Positions 34,701-47,555 of a stretch of DNA of 64,000 nucleotides are shown one piece after another. A model generated the notes under the pieces. The model made no database searches. It saw only the letters and a program-made list of their open reading frames with translations, and had not been told where the DNA came from. The stretch's first letter is position 1. Each line of letters begins with the position of its first letter. Position numbers and translations under genes: made by a program. The stretch is taken from the NCBI GenBank assembly GCA_001643675.2, contig LSRY02000002.1, forward strand, positions 2,499,001 to 2,563,000. Direction: 5' to 3'. The DNA comes from Monocercomonoides exilis (Eukaryota; Preaxostyla; Oxymonadida; Polymastigidae).

Positions 34701-37700
34701 AACTCCGCGGATTGTGAGTGATTTACCAACTCTTCTCATCTCTCCAGAAACCCAGTTGTGGTTATTGATCTGGACAGTCGTTTGGTTCTCTTTCAGGTTG
34801 CCAACACCAACTTCCAATCGATCGCATGGATTCGCATCGCTTCCACAGTTCGGCAAAGTGCTTTTTCCTGCCTCAACAAAGATGATATCTCCTGTTCCAG
34901 AAAACAGATATTTCTTGATCGAGTAATCAATTTCTGTGCTTTCGACCGAGTCCATAACCCAGAAATTTGGCTCAGGCGTGTTCAGCTCGTCGATTGTCCC
35001 AAACCACAGATCTTCTTTGATCAGCGCTTCTGGATTCCCGCAAAGCAGTAATAAGTCGTTTCCCTTTGAAGCAAGATTTCCTGTGAAAGTGTTTGACTTC
35101 ATAGAATACTGTGCATTTGCATCGAATTTCAGGTGCAGCCCTCCTCCATATCCCTGTGCTCCCAGTGCTGTGCAGCTCTCCACTCTGTTCTGAGTGAAAA
35201 TCAGCTCTCCTCCATCCGACACATTCAATGCCCCCATCCCGCCAAACGGAACCTCTCCTTGGCACATATCTTTTGAAAACGCACAGTTGCTGATCTCCAC
35301 TCGCTTTCCTTGCCCAACAACTCCCGAAAAGACTGAGCCATTCCCGTTGTTTCGAGTCACGTTCGACAATTCGCTTGATGCAATTTTCATTCCATTTCCT
35401 TCCCCAAAAGAAATAACACTGCCACTTTCCAGTGCTGAGCCATTGACTGTTAGCTTCTTGATATCGGCTGAAGATTCACCAGTCAAGTGAATCAGTCCAT
35501 CATGTGACAGACTCTCAACCGCTTCAAAAGTGCATCCTACTACAAATAAAGATGTTCCTTGTCCGCTCAGCTCGACTGCTGTAACTTCTCCAAAATCAAT
35601 TCTTTTCAGCTCAAATTCAGTTAAATGTACTTCGCCTCCTGTTGCACAAAAAATGCTGAATTCGATTGCCTCGCTTTCTATTTGCCTTGTCGCTGAGCAA
35701 TTAGCAATACTCAAAGATAATCGCTGGCACAGAATCAGACATAATCGAGGTGTTTCAACGAAGCTCGAAGGCATTGAAAAAGTGATATTCGAAATCGAAA
35801 CATCTGCTGCTGTCTCAATCAATCCATCCCCTTCCACGCTTCCGTTGCTGCAGACAAAAATTGATGTGCCTTTTGTTGTTGCCAAAATTGAAACAGAACA
35901 CGAGGCAAGCCTTGTGAAGCTGTCCAGCTGAAACGATGGAAGAACCACAACAACACCATGCTCTTGCACTGATTCAAATCTCAATTCAACAAGTCTGCCA
36001 ATTGAATGGCAAGGTGCAAATTGAAATCCGCATCCTGAGTGATCGTATCCTCCATCTTCCTCACCCCCAACATATCCGCTTCCTGAAAATGAAGTTAGAA
36101 ATGCAGCCAAAGGAATCGCATAGTCTCTATTACAGGAGACTCGTTCATATCCCATCAAATCTGTTTTGTCCATCTCCCTCCAAGATATTTGGAAGTTATC
36201 TGCTCGAACTGCTTCAGCCAAGTTGTTGGCATCCACAAATATGCTGTTTCCTTTCCATGCATTGCATTCAAAGAACGTCAGGTTTTTAAGCGAATAAACT
36301 CCATTATTATCTGAAATATGCAGATATATCCCTCCTCCTAATCCTCTTCCTCTGTTTAATTCTTCGCTGCTTGGCGCATTACAGCTGCTGAATCTGGTGT
36401 TCTTCACAGCAATGTTCATATTCCCATGTTTCTGGATAAACAAAGCTCCTCCTTTCAGCTCGTTTCCGTCTTTACATGATGAACTTATCTGGCATCCGTC
36501 AATCACAATCTCACAGCTTCCTCTATTCCCATATGCACTGAACAGTCCCCCATTTCCATTTTTTACGGTTATTCCGTTGAATTCGCAGCTCTGCAACGTG
36601 AATGAGCTTCCCCCCTCTAATAAAAACGGACTTATTAAAAACGTAATTTGGTTTGTTTCTGCAACAACAACAAAACCATTTGCAACAAATGTTCCACCAC
36701 TAATTTTTGTAAAGCTGAAATTGATTTCGTTGCTTTCTTCTGAATTAGTTATAGAAAGTCCGCAACTGTTTAATGTTAGGCTATTTCCGTTGCACTGAAT
36801 GAATGATGTTCTGGAGTTGAGCGATAATGGCAAAACAAAAGTGATATTTGTTATTGTCGCTGGCTGAGTGACTGTTATTAAAGAAGATGAATCTGTAAGG
36901 GGTGGCGGAGAAACAGCAATTCTAGTATTTTTTTGGGCACATTTGACTTTCTATTGGCAAACACTCATTCCTATCTCTTCGCTCCAAACAAATGAAGGAT
37001 CGAGAATGATATCTTTATTCAATGAAGAAAAGCGAAGATTTGCTACGAATGCAATTGTGGAGCAGGGATAGCCGGAATGACCACATCCACTGAAGTCTCT
37101 CTTGTTGTTTCCTCCAACCACTGCTGGTAGAGGGAATGGATCAATTAAATAAAGAGCTAGAGGAATTGCATAATCTTCATTGCCATTTTCGAATCCCATT
37201 GCATCATCGTATTCTGCTGCATTTGTTGAGATGAAAGAATTCACTTTTCCAGAATTCATCAAATCTGCCAAATTTGTATCATCAAAAAACATGTTGTTTC
37301 CTCCTTTCGCTGCATAATTTTTTTCAACGCCGCTCGTAAAATTGATTGAAGATATATAATAATCATTGAACTGACCAGCAGCCTTCACAAACAACCCTCC
37401 CCCGTATCCGCATTGAGTTCTTGTATCACTTGCTCCACACTTTGAAAACGATGTGAGCGTTCCATCTTTTCCGATGCTCAGCTTTCCGCTTCCAGCAAAC
37501 GAAGCATATATCCCTCCTCCACAACCAGAGCAAGCCAAACAATTGTAAAATGTTGCCTCACTAATCTCAACAACATTTCCTGTATTCATCACAATATTCA
37601 CTGCGCTTCCATTTCCGTTTGCGAGTTCAATGGATTTCATGTTGATTTTTTCCATTTTCACTGTTTTTCCATTTTCAATCGTTATAGCTGCCTTGTTGTC

Positions 37701-40700
37701 ACATACAATTCCTTCCATTGTCGAATTCTGAAGAGTCAGTGAACCTCCGTTTGTGCATTCAATTATTCCTTCGTTTGATGCGGCAGTTGTATTCGAAATG
37801 TTGCAAAGATCAATGTTTAGCTGCCCGTTCGTGTGTGAAATCATCAGCGGTGCTTCTAAAAGGCTGAACCCTTTCATCATAAGCGATTTCACTGTACTTG
37901 TTCCACCCATGCAAATTATAAAGCTGCAAGACAACGTTGTGCCTGACATAAGCATCAGTGCACACTGCTCAGACAAGAAAGATCCTGACTGTACCAGAAA
38001 TAGAGCTTCCCTTCCAGATAGCGAACTCGGCAGATAAAACTTGATGCTCGAAAAAGAAGTTGTTGCTCTGCTAACAATCATCCCATCTTGATTTTTTGTC
38101 GAATTATCGTTTACGATGAACTGTGTCTGAGCTCTAATCCCTCGAACACTTGTAGTGCCTTCAGACAGAGATATCTCTCGTGAAAGAGTGGAACTTCCAT
38201 CAACAGCAATTGATACACCACTTGATGTTTTGTGTTGCAAGAGAACATAATCGACAGTTGAGCATTGCTCGTCAGCAAATCCACACATATACCAATCTCT
38301 TTTATTTGTATTTCCAACATAAAACTCGCTCGGTTTGCTTCGGAGATAAAGTACAAGAGGAATCGCAAACGAATGATTGTTATTTTCGTATCCACACAGA
38401 TCAGTGAGTACATTCAGTTGAGGGCTGAACTTCAGCCGCTCTGCATTGATCACTTGGCTGAAATTCGCTGCCTCAATAAAAATGTTGTTGCCGAATTGCG
38501 AAGCACTGCAGTTGGCGAATGTCATCTTGTCAAAGACAAAATCACATGCAGAGCTTTCCAATTTTAGGTAAATTGCACCCCCGTATCCGTTGTTGCTTGT
38601 TCCCTGTGCACCACAGTCGGTAAAAGTCAGCGAATCAATTTCTCCAAGTCTCATTTTTGAGCCAGGTTGCATTATAATGGAAAGGCATCCTCCATTTCCA
38701 TTCTCGCACTTGCACCTATCAAAAGAGATGTTGTTCAACTTCAATGATTCCTCATTTGCAGGGTTGCATTCAATCACTCCTCCATTTCCAGAGCTTCGAA
38801 TGACCTCTGTGAAGCGTGTATTTGATATCTCGGAAAAAGATGAAATTGGAGCTTTGATGAATTGAGTATTTATTTTCAAAGAAGATACAATACAGGAATC
38901 AATTGAAATGCTTCCGAAAGCAATGTCAAACAATGGATTATTGAAAGAAGTGGGCTGAGCTCTCACCGAAGTGATGAGAAGATGCTTCAGGTGAGCTTTC
39001 CCAGATGAACCAGAAATAGATAATATCCCAACTGTTTCTGTTTCGGTGTTGTGGTCAATCGTCAATGAGAAGACACTCAAAGCACCTGTATTGATGGAGA
39101 ACAGCGTAGCAGGACTTGACAGAATGCTTGTTCTGATGACTGATTTGTCTGTTCCATTTCCAATCACTTTGACTTTATTGCTGTTGATGGATAGCACAGA
39201 AGAAGGAGCAAAGGCTGATTCAAGCAGCATAACTTTACACTCGACATCGTCCCTCACCTTTCCAAATGCGTGTTCAATCGTTTTGCATGGAATAGAGTCG
39301 TTCAATCCACAAAGCTCATCCAAATCGTTTCCACTCTCATGGACATATCGAGTCAGAAGCATCACCTTTACAGGAAGCCATCCGTTGTATACTTCGCTAT
39401 CCGCTGTGCCGTTGTACCAAACTCGCTTCTCTGTTGTCGTTGAATATGATTCAAAAAAAGGATTAGAATTAACTCCACCTCCATTTATTTTCACATCATT
39501 TCCCATTCCGTTCTTCGCTTCATTTTGATGGAAAAAACAATATCTTATCAATTGGGTCTGAACAGCTTGTTCCGAAAGTCCACTGAAGTTTATTCCTGCT
39601 CCTCCTAAAATTGTTGAATTTGTAAATATTCCATTCACTGTGTTCAAGATAAACATATTTTCTGTGATCAAAAGTGCTGAAAGGTTTACACTTGGCAAAG
39701 CATAATTAAAATATATGCAACCAGAAGAATTTCCAGCCCAATTTTTCACAAAACGAGAGTTTGAAAAAATGAAGGTTCCCGATGATTGAAGAGATTTCGG
39801 ACGTAAGTAACACACCATTCCATAAGAATGTGAAATTGAGCAATTATAAAAAATAAGATCTTTGTATTGTTCATTTTTCATATGATCAACGCTGCATATG
39901 GCTCCCCCTTGGCTCGCGCTGCATATACTAAAATTTGATGAATCTACAAGTGCATTTTCCAAATTTGCAAGATATAAAGCCCCACCGTGGTTGTTTTTTC
40001 CGACCTTTATTATATTTATGTTTTCAAATAAACAATGAGAAATATTCATCGATGATCCACCGTATGATATGAAGATAGCACCTCCAAATTCATCTGGTGA
40101 TGCATTTTTCCATTCACACCAAACAAATGAATGCTCTCCTTTACCCAAAACTTTCCTCCTTGGGGATATTGGATTTTCTTCAGTTCCAGAATATTGCTCA
40201 TTGGACAAGCGATGGCAAGATACGAAAGTACTGTTGAATGAAGACAATGCAGCAAACGGCTGATTTATTGATTGAAGAATCCCTCCATAATACACATCGC
40301 AAACTCTGGAGAACGAACAGCTGCGTATAGTCGCTGTATGACAAAAAGCACTCGATTTTAAAGAACAATGAAGTATGTCATGACAAATGGGATTTGACAA
40401 ATTTTGGAATTTCGAATCTGTTACAGAAATACAGGAACAAGTCTCGCTTTGAACGAAACATGGCATCACAACCATGTCTGAAAAATGGCATCCCGCAATT
40501 TCCAATGACCAGAATCCATTAGGGTAAACCGAATTTCCTCTTGCAATTTGAGGAACCGCGGTTGGAGTATAGATAGACAAACTTGTATTATGAAGCATAA
40601 TTTCTCCATCGTCAGCTGTTATTGGGCTAATTTCCGATGAACCAGACAAACAAAGTGCACAGTTTTTAATAAATAGCGACGATGAAGATGAGCAGATAAA

Positions 40701-41021
40701 TAGAGCACTGTATTCGAGCTGACGAAGCTCAACAAAAACATACAATGACGATGCATTATTTAAATTGAATGTCGAAGAAATTGTGCAACCGTAGTGCATG
40801 CGCAAATAATTTTTTCCCTCAAAAATTGAATCATATAAGGCATCATTCATATAATTCTTAAGAGGCTTGCAATTAATCGAGTTTTGCTTCTGAGCATTTG
40901 GCGATTGGCTCACAGTGCAATCTCCAGTTATTTCGCAGTGAGCCATTGAAGTGTCGTTTTGAACGCCGAACGAATAAATAAAATAACTCGCTATAGCACA
41001 AAAAAGTTCAAATGAATTCAT
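28788..41021 (-). CDS. Giant surface protein: beta-helix modules, membrane anchor and pseudokinase tail (4053 aa)
   Basis: Two exons on the minus strand (41021-36965 and 36892-28788) join in phase across a 72-nt intron. A signal peptide is likely at residues 1-20 (MNSFELFCAIASYFIYSFG). The ectodomain is Ser/Asn/Cys-rich with short repeats such as GNGG, GYGGGLFV, GGGIYL and FxxN-type turns, as in parallel beta-helix and chlamydial Pmp-like proteins. Eight modules each carry a CGx(4-6)PC-type tag. One hydrophobic helix (ALIVIVMLAVLFLIVLIV, about residues 3607-3630) is followed by basic residues, then an acidic juxtamembrane region, then about 250 residues resembling a tyrosine-kinase-like C-lobe: RWKAPELL (APE motif), SIGMMLWECLTLQIPFGEY and RPSLNDLKREF. 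The VAIK lysine, the HRD loop and DFG are not found; LSPHIVLF sits where HRDLKPxNVLL is expected. I infer a receptor-like protein with an inactive kinase fold. Ligand and function are unknown. Confidence 0.9.
31660..39320 (-). repeat. Protein-level tandem modules (about 300-400 aa) within the giant gene
   Basis: The tag Cys-Gly-(4 to 6 residues)-Cys, usually with Pro before the second Cys, recurs at about 39300 (CGLNDSIPC), 38272 (CGFADEQC), 37074 (CGHSGYPC), 36022 (CGFQFAPC), 34831 (CGSDANPC), 33755 (CGSLNFPC), 32828 (CGSADDPC) and 31678 (CGTNTHPC). About 100 residues before most tags is a Gly-rich strand (for example CGRGGGIFLYL, GYGGGLHLKF), then a phrase like GNDLLLLC or GRDIFIEC. The modules are diverged at the DNA level, so they are old duplications. 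Confidence 0.85.
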
Positions 41022-41108
41022 TTCGAAAAAAAATTATATTTCACAATTAAAAGAGTCCTTTTTCATTTTCATTGTCAACTTCAATATACTGAAATCTGTG
41101 AAAAAGAT

Positions 41109-41134
41109 TGGTAAGTGGGCAGATAACGACCGGT
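41109..41134 (-). promoter_or_regulatory. Candidate cis element, copy 1 (88-113 nt upstream of the giant gene)
   Basis: Read towards the giant gene it starts ACCGGTCG, then TAT, CCC, and ends CTTACCA. It matches copy 2 at 22 of 26 positions without gaps. Confidence 0.5.
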
Positions 41135-41574
41135 AAAAAAAATCGATTGACTTGTTTTTATTTATTTGTGCAATTTTCAATTAATGCAATTATGATATTT
41201 CGAAAGTGATTTTCGTATAACAGTGATTCAAAGCTGAGAAAACCTATTTTTTTAAATCCAACAGTAATTTTAATTTTGCTAACTTCCCCACCTTAAATAA
41301 AAAAACCCTAATCTGTTGATTAAATTAAAAGTTAATGTTAACATAACTATAATAAACACATTGACAATAGGAAAATCTTTATTTCCAATAAAAACCTAAT
41401 AAAAACAATCTCTCTAATATATCTTAGGGGTTTGATCACTTATTTTAAATAACTCCTGCTTTGTAAATACTAAAAATTTTAAGTTTTTAATCGAATATTT
41501 CTCCTATCTGCGAATTTTAACATTTGAAAATGGGTTTTTCAAGGTCAATAATTCTTCTTTTAGATAAATTTTAC

Positions 41575-41600
41575 ACCGGTCGCTATGTACCCTCTTACCA
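41575..41600 (+). promoter_or_regulatory. Candidate cis element, copy 2 (234-259 nt upstream of the 1445-aa gene)
   Basis: Read towards the plus-strand gene it has the same ACCGGTCG...TAT...CCC...CTTACCA layout. Together the copies also form an imperfect inverted repeat about 440 bp apart, so terminal repeats of a decayed element are the alternative reading. Confidence 0.5.
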
Positions 41601-41833
41601 AAAGATTAAGTTTTTTTTATTTTTTTCATAAAAATGTGATATGAATTGATATTCATTTTATTTTCTTAATGTTTTTTGTGAATAAATATATTATCAACAA
41701 GATAAATTTTTTTTTGTTGATAATGACAATTTTTGAAGAAATAAAAGAAGTTTCTTTTGATATTTCTTCAAGAAAAAAACATACCCATTAACATGTAAAT
41801 TGTCTTTGCAATAGAAATTATTTGCTGATATTG

Positions 41834-44800
41834 ATGTCTGAAGTGCCTCTAGAGACATCTTCGGTTGGGGTTTCAACCATAAAAAAACCAATAATGCTAT
41901 CACGAATGAAGCGGCGTGAAAGTCAAATGATTTCTGCTTTTGGAAACTCTGTTTGTAAAGTGTTTTTTATTAAAGTTTTAATTTTTTTCTGTTTGTTTTT
42001 TATGTGTAAATTTGTTTATGAATGTTTTTATTTTTGTTTTTTGAACTGTCATTCATTTGTTATTTATTGAAAAAAAAAAAGAATATCTGTCAAAATTCAC
42101 TTGCAGCACCGAGTGAACAAACTTCATCTGAGTTTCGAAATAATATTCTTCCATCATCGCAAGAATCTATCATAGAATCATCAAAGCGTCCAGTGTTTTT
42201 ATCTGATATGAAGCAAGGAAATGAAGGAGCTGGAACAGAAACTAAATTTTTTGGACGCTCCTTTGATACAATGGTTCCATCTGCTTTTATGCAACAAGTC
42301 CTTGGAGTGAATTTAAAAAGAAGCGAAAGCATTAGATTATCTCAACAAAAAGAAATTGAAGAAAATGAAAAAATAGAAAAAGAAATAAAAGAAAGACTTA
42401 AAAAAATGGAAAAAGAGTCGTTTGAATGCTTAAATGAGAAAGTGGAAAAAAGAGGAAATGAATTATTTTTTGGTACTCAAACGGATCCTTTAATTTTACA
42501 AATGCGTCTGCGGAATACCTTGACGCAGGAAACTCTTTTTCCTTCTGTTTCTTTTGGGCGTGTCACGGCTATTGGAGCCCGTAATAAGTTGTCTTTACAA
42601 CAAAATCCTTTTGTGGTACCTCAATATCATGCAATGCTTCCGATGATCTCAAACAAAGAGATGAACGACAGAAGAGCGAAGGAAAAAGAGAAACTAATGG
42701 AGGAGAACAAACGAAAAGTTGTGATTGCTGGATTGCAAAAGATGCGATGCAAGTCAAAAGATCGAATAAAAGTCAATTTGGACATGAACACTAACGAAAA
42801 AATAGGTCAATTTCAGACAGTGGATCAACTCCCAAATGTGACAAGTGCGAACATTACAACTATTTCATCAATGGGCCAACATAAAATCGATATGAATACG
42901 TTTCCATTGAACAACAATCAGACTTCAACCAAATACAAAAACGGTATTCGGTCGCTGCTTTCGCAGATGGTGTCACAAGATCAGCAGGAAGAGTATCAGA
43001 ATTCTTTGTCACTCGCACTTCACACAGAGATGCCTGAAGAAGCATCCAATCAGATAACACCTCAAAGCCAATCTCCTCTAAATGCTTATTCACCTGCATC
43101 TGGTTTGTTGTGTCCAGCCAACGGGCATGTCATTTCTTCTTCATCATCTTCTCGTTCTCCTTCACCCTTCCCATCTCCATCCCCTTCTCCTTCCCCATCT
43201 CCTTCGCCTTCTCCTTTGAGTAATTATTCCCACATCTCTAATGCATCTGCTTCATCTGCTTCATCTTCTTCATCGACGCCTGACTCCAGCAGCATCTGTG
43301 CTTCAAGAGGCCTGTCTCCGTTTGCCAGTCCAAAGTACTGCGACTCCTTTGTGTGTGCAATGCCCATCACTCCTTCAGTCGCTGACAGACCAGCAAACAG
43401 CCTCTCTCCTTCATCAGCACTCGCACAGGCATCCCTGTCGCTGAGCAACTTGTCGCTGCCTTCTCAGTTCTCTGCTTTCCAGCCGGCAAAATCACTCCTT
43501 GACTTCGGGCGGAGAAGGCTTGACGAACAGAATGGCTCAATCGGCATGTACTCAATCAATGAAAATGATCCTGATTCTTCATCGGATCAGCTGCAGTCTG
43601 CTTCAAATGGGAATTCTGTAGCGCCTTCTGCTCCTTCTCTTAATTCTACAGACACACAATTCACAGTTCATCGTCATCTTCTTCTTCCTTCTTTTTATTC
43701 TGCTCAGTCAGAACAGTCAACAATTGTAACAGAGACTCAGCCATCAGCTTCTTCTGCCAAATCAACTTCTTCCTTTGCCACTTCTCTTCCTTCTCAAACA
43801 TCTTCTGATGTCTCAAATGCAACTTCTGCTATTGTTTCTAGTTCTCCTTCTTCTTCTGCATCTTCTGCATCTTCCAGTTCATCAACCACAGTCAATTCTG
43901 TTCCGTCTTCATTGTTTGATGTTTCTTCATCGAAAGCTCAGAAGACACAGCTGCGTTCTTTGCTGGATTATTCATCTGCCAACCACTCAAAAAATGAATC
44001 TCCAGCAATTCTGCCAGCCTCTTTGGTTGCATCTGCCTCAAATGACAGCACAAACAGAGATGTTCTGTCTTCGCCCGAGCACAAGTCTTGTTTTCTTCCT
44101 CCGCTTTCGACTTCTCCTCCTCTTCCATCAGACATTCACACAACTTTCACGTCACTCTCCCCTTCTCCTTCTCCCTCTCCACAAAGCCCTCAACTTTCCA
44201 CTTCGCCTGTGCCAGTCGGCCTGCCTTCTTCTTCATCGCCTGCCATTCCTCTGCAAAAGTCCCCCAGAAACTCTTCTGTTCCCAATGGCTTCGCAGAGCA
44301 TTCTGCAAAAGTCGCAAAAAGAGCTCTTCCGCCACTCCGCCGCCGGCCGTCGTCTGTCGCCTCGTCTTCTCGTCTCATCGCTCCTTCTGCCAAAAGCTGC
44401 GTGTTGGCTGCTGCTGACTGCACGCACGATGACAGCAACGCACGCGATTTATCGAATGATGGAGTATTTTCTTCCTCTTCGTATTCTTCCTCTTCATATT
44501 CTTCTTCTTATTATTCATCTGCTGCTGCTTCTTCTACTTTGTCTTCTTTTGGCCATCTTTCGTCTTTTCCCTCTTCCTCTGCTGCCAACATGTTTGCCCT
44601 CCATTCCTCTCTCATTCTTCCGCCTTCTTCCAAAAACACACACAACTTCGCTCATCCCAAAGACACCCCCTTTTTCCTTCGCCCAAACACAAAAGGACGC
44701 TTTCCGCGTTGTCTTTCAACAGCAACTTCTTCTTCCTCTTCTGTCAATCTTCCTCTGTTTAGCATCAGCAGCACACATCAGCCTCATCTTCCTCATCAAC

Positions 44801-46323
44801 CCCATCTGCCTCATCTGTCTCAATTGCCCCATTTGCAGCATCTTCTGCCCACTGCCTCGTCATCCGCGTTCTTTCCGCCGGTTTCGCTCGCAAAAGGAGG
44901 AGATGTGCTGATGCAAACAGGCTCCTCTGCATCGGCGGGGACTTCTCAGTATTTGTCTGCCTTCACCCGCCATTCAATGCATTCACAGCATTCGTCGCAT
45001 TCACCGCATTCTCGCAGCACTTCGCCTGTCTTCCATTTGCAGCCAGCAGACAACAAAATGCTTCGAAGTGTCTCGGTTGCATCGTCTTATCCAGCAAGCG
45101 CATCGGCTGCATCTGGGTTTGTGCTGAAGAAAAAGTCGAAGAAGCGGAAGTTGCCAGATGAACAGAGACAGCATAAAATGACTTCAATTCCATTTGAAAG
45201 CGAAGGAATTGATGAAGTTGATAATGAGCTTACCATGAACAGTCTTGATGGGACTTCTGAAGATCAAACGTTCAACACGAAAGAGCCGAAGAGTTCAGAA
45301 GAGCCGACATTTGTATTCTCAAAGAGAAGGCAGCCACAGAGAGCATTGTTTATGTCACTTTCTCTTCCAGACAGCTCATCTGCTGATCTGTCACACAGCC
45401 ACAAGTCAATAAAATCACACATTTCTAACAGCAATCAACTCCATACGAATCAGATGCTGTCTCAACACACTCCATTTCCGATGCATCCAAATCGATTATC
45501 GCCAGAAATGAAGAAGAAGAAGCGAAGTTTTTCTTCGTTCAATCCTCCACTTCTTCATGTGGACACAGCTAATCTGTCTTCAAATACTTATTTGTTTGAT
45601 ACCAAGTCCAAAGCTTCTGTTAAAATGCCATCTGATCATCTGCAGCAATCTGACCCATCGCCTTATTTGTCAAAGTCCTTCGATTCGTCTTCATTCAAAG
45701 AGGATTCAAGAACTGCAACAGAGACGCATTCCCATTCACATTCAGATGTTTTGCCTTCGATTAGCACAAACGCAACATCAACAAGGTTTTCTCCAAAGAT
45801 GCCATCGCCTTCTCTTTCATCATATCACACGTCTCCTTCTGCCTACTCTTCTCTGCCTTCTCATATTTCTCGTTCTTCTAGTCCCGAAAACCAAAATGCG
45901 TTCGACAGAAAAGCAGGATCACTGCGACGTTCGATGCCATTTCGCGAGGAAGAATACAAAGCACTCAAAAACACACTTTCATTGCAGTTTGATGCCATCG
46001 AAAGAAAAAGTGAAAAGAAAGGCAGAAACAAACAAAGAGGAATACAGAAAACAGAAAAGACAGGGAAAGAGGAGGAAAATGAGCTTGTTCAACAGAAGCT
46101 GGAAAGAGGGCTGGCTGAAACAGAAAAACAGTCACCAGAAAAAGAAAAGAGGAAAATGGCGACTTTCATTCGAGAGCGCTTTCGGGAAGAGCTCAGAGCA
46201 GAAATGGAAGAAAGAGCGAGAAAGGAGAAGATGGAGAAGATGGAGAAGATGGAAAGCTCATTCAAAGGAAGGAATGGAGAACAAATTGGAAAAAACAGAG
46301 AAAGAGGAAGAGAACGTTTATGA
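41834..46323 (+). CDS. Ser/Pro-rich disordered protein with charged C-terminal helix (1445 aa)
   Basis: Exons 41834-41954 and 42107-46323. The phase-correct donor is GTAAAG; a nearby GTTTGT would break the frame. Not recognised. The N-terminal ~180 residues look partly ordered (PVFLSDMKQGNEG, GRSFDTMVPSAFMQQVLGV, LFFGTQTDPLILQMRLRNT, LFPSVSFGRVTAIGARNKL). A long Ser/Pro/His-rich region follows, with SP repeats (about 43140-43220), poly-Ser/Tyr (44460-44540) and HLPH repeats (44780-44850). Near residue 1080 there is a basic KKKSKKRKLP cluster that looks like a nuclear localisation signal. The last ~130 residues are a charged, probably helical region rich in Lys/Glu/Arg/Met. The two exons share the same style of composition as the 20308-24804 gene, but I see no alignable homology. 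Confidence 0.82.
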
Positions 46324-47555
46324 GTTGAAGAAATGAACCACAAAATCATTGAATTCAAAAAAATCAAAAAAGAATCTAAAAAAAATCTTCGTGTTAATGT
46401 GTGCAATGATATTTGTTAATTAGCAGTCAATGTTATTTTGAGGAATTCAATTTATTGTTGCAAAATAAGTTGCATGCCCAAATGAAATAGAAGGGACCTC
46501 AGTAAAAGAATTGAAAGTTGTGAATTTGTAATTTTGTTTATAAAATATTTATTATTTTGATATTTGAAACACTTTTTTTTAATTTCATATTTTGAGTTTT
46601 TCTCACAATTGTAACAGATTATTTATTATGAAGTTGCTTTTGATTTTTATTTCGTCAAAGTCTTAATGCTTTTTGTGATAGTTTTTATAGCACTTTTTAG
46701 ATGATTGTCTTCATTGCATCTTATTTTGTGCAGTCATATGAAATGTGTATTTTCTCGTTTATGTAATGTTTTGCAGAGTTGCTCCGAAAAGAGCCAACTC
46801 CATTCTTTTTTTAAGCATTTCAATTTTATTGTGAAAGTCTGTCTTTTTTGTAATTTTTGGAGCTTGTGATTAAATGTTAGATCCATTATGAGACATTTAT
46901 ATTCCTTTCTTTCTTTTTCATTGTTAATTATATATGTACTGTTAGTTTCTCAATTGTTATCTTTTCAATATAAAAAACTTTATTTTTTTCTTTGATACAC
47001 TTTGTCGTCTGATGTTTACATTTCTAGTTGGTATTTCTTTTTATGAGTGATATTTGTCTATCAGATGTCGAACATTTAAGTCTGGCTCGTGTTGTTGAGA
47101 ATATGAGTCGGCTGAATATTATTCTTGCTCACTTCCAGTGATGCTTTATTTGGATTTTTGCTTTGTAGCTGAAACGAGACGCTTTCAGAGATTGCATTTT
47201 TATTATTTCTTTATTTATTCATCTTATAATTTCGGATCATTGTTCAAATAATCCCAAATCTATTCTGTAGCGACTAATATGTCATAAAAAAGAAGTCTGA
47301 GCATTTGCTTACAAGCTTCGTAAAAAAGCATTTTTCATCTCTGATGTTTTGCTTAATAATTTTTGTTTTCAGCACTAACAAAAGACTGAAAAAAGAATTT
47401 TTATTATGTAATAAAAGCACTTTTTTTATATTAGAGCAAAAACACAAACATTATTTAACAAAAGCTCATATACAGAATAACTAAGAAACAAAAAATACAA
47501 AATGAACTCAGATTGTAGTTTAATCAAGCCCAACGGTTGATTTTTTTGAATGATT
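46324..47555. other. Spacer between convergent 3' ends
   Basis: About 1.2 kb, T-rich. It holds a 32-codon open frame (47043-47141) of coding-like composition but no other support. No RNA gene seen. Confidence 0.55.

Larger units (their letters stand above)
41022..41833. other. Divergent promoter region between the giant gene and the 1445-aa gene
   Basis: 812 bp between two start codons pointing outward. It is very AT-rich apart from two GC-richer islands that carry the same 26-nt element in opposite orientation (41109-41134 and 41575-41600). No gene seen. Confidence 0.65.

Noticed and set aside
28788-36892. Treating the large minus-strand frames 28788-36833 and 36951-41021 as two genes
   Set aside because: A GT-AG intron joins them exactly in phase, the second frame has no ATG start or signal peptide, and the module repeat continues across the join.
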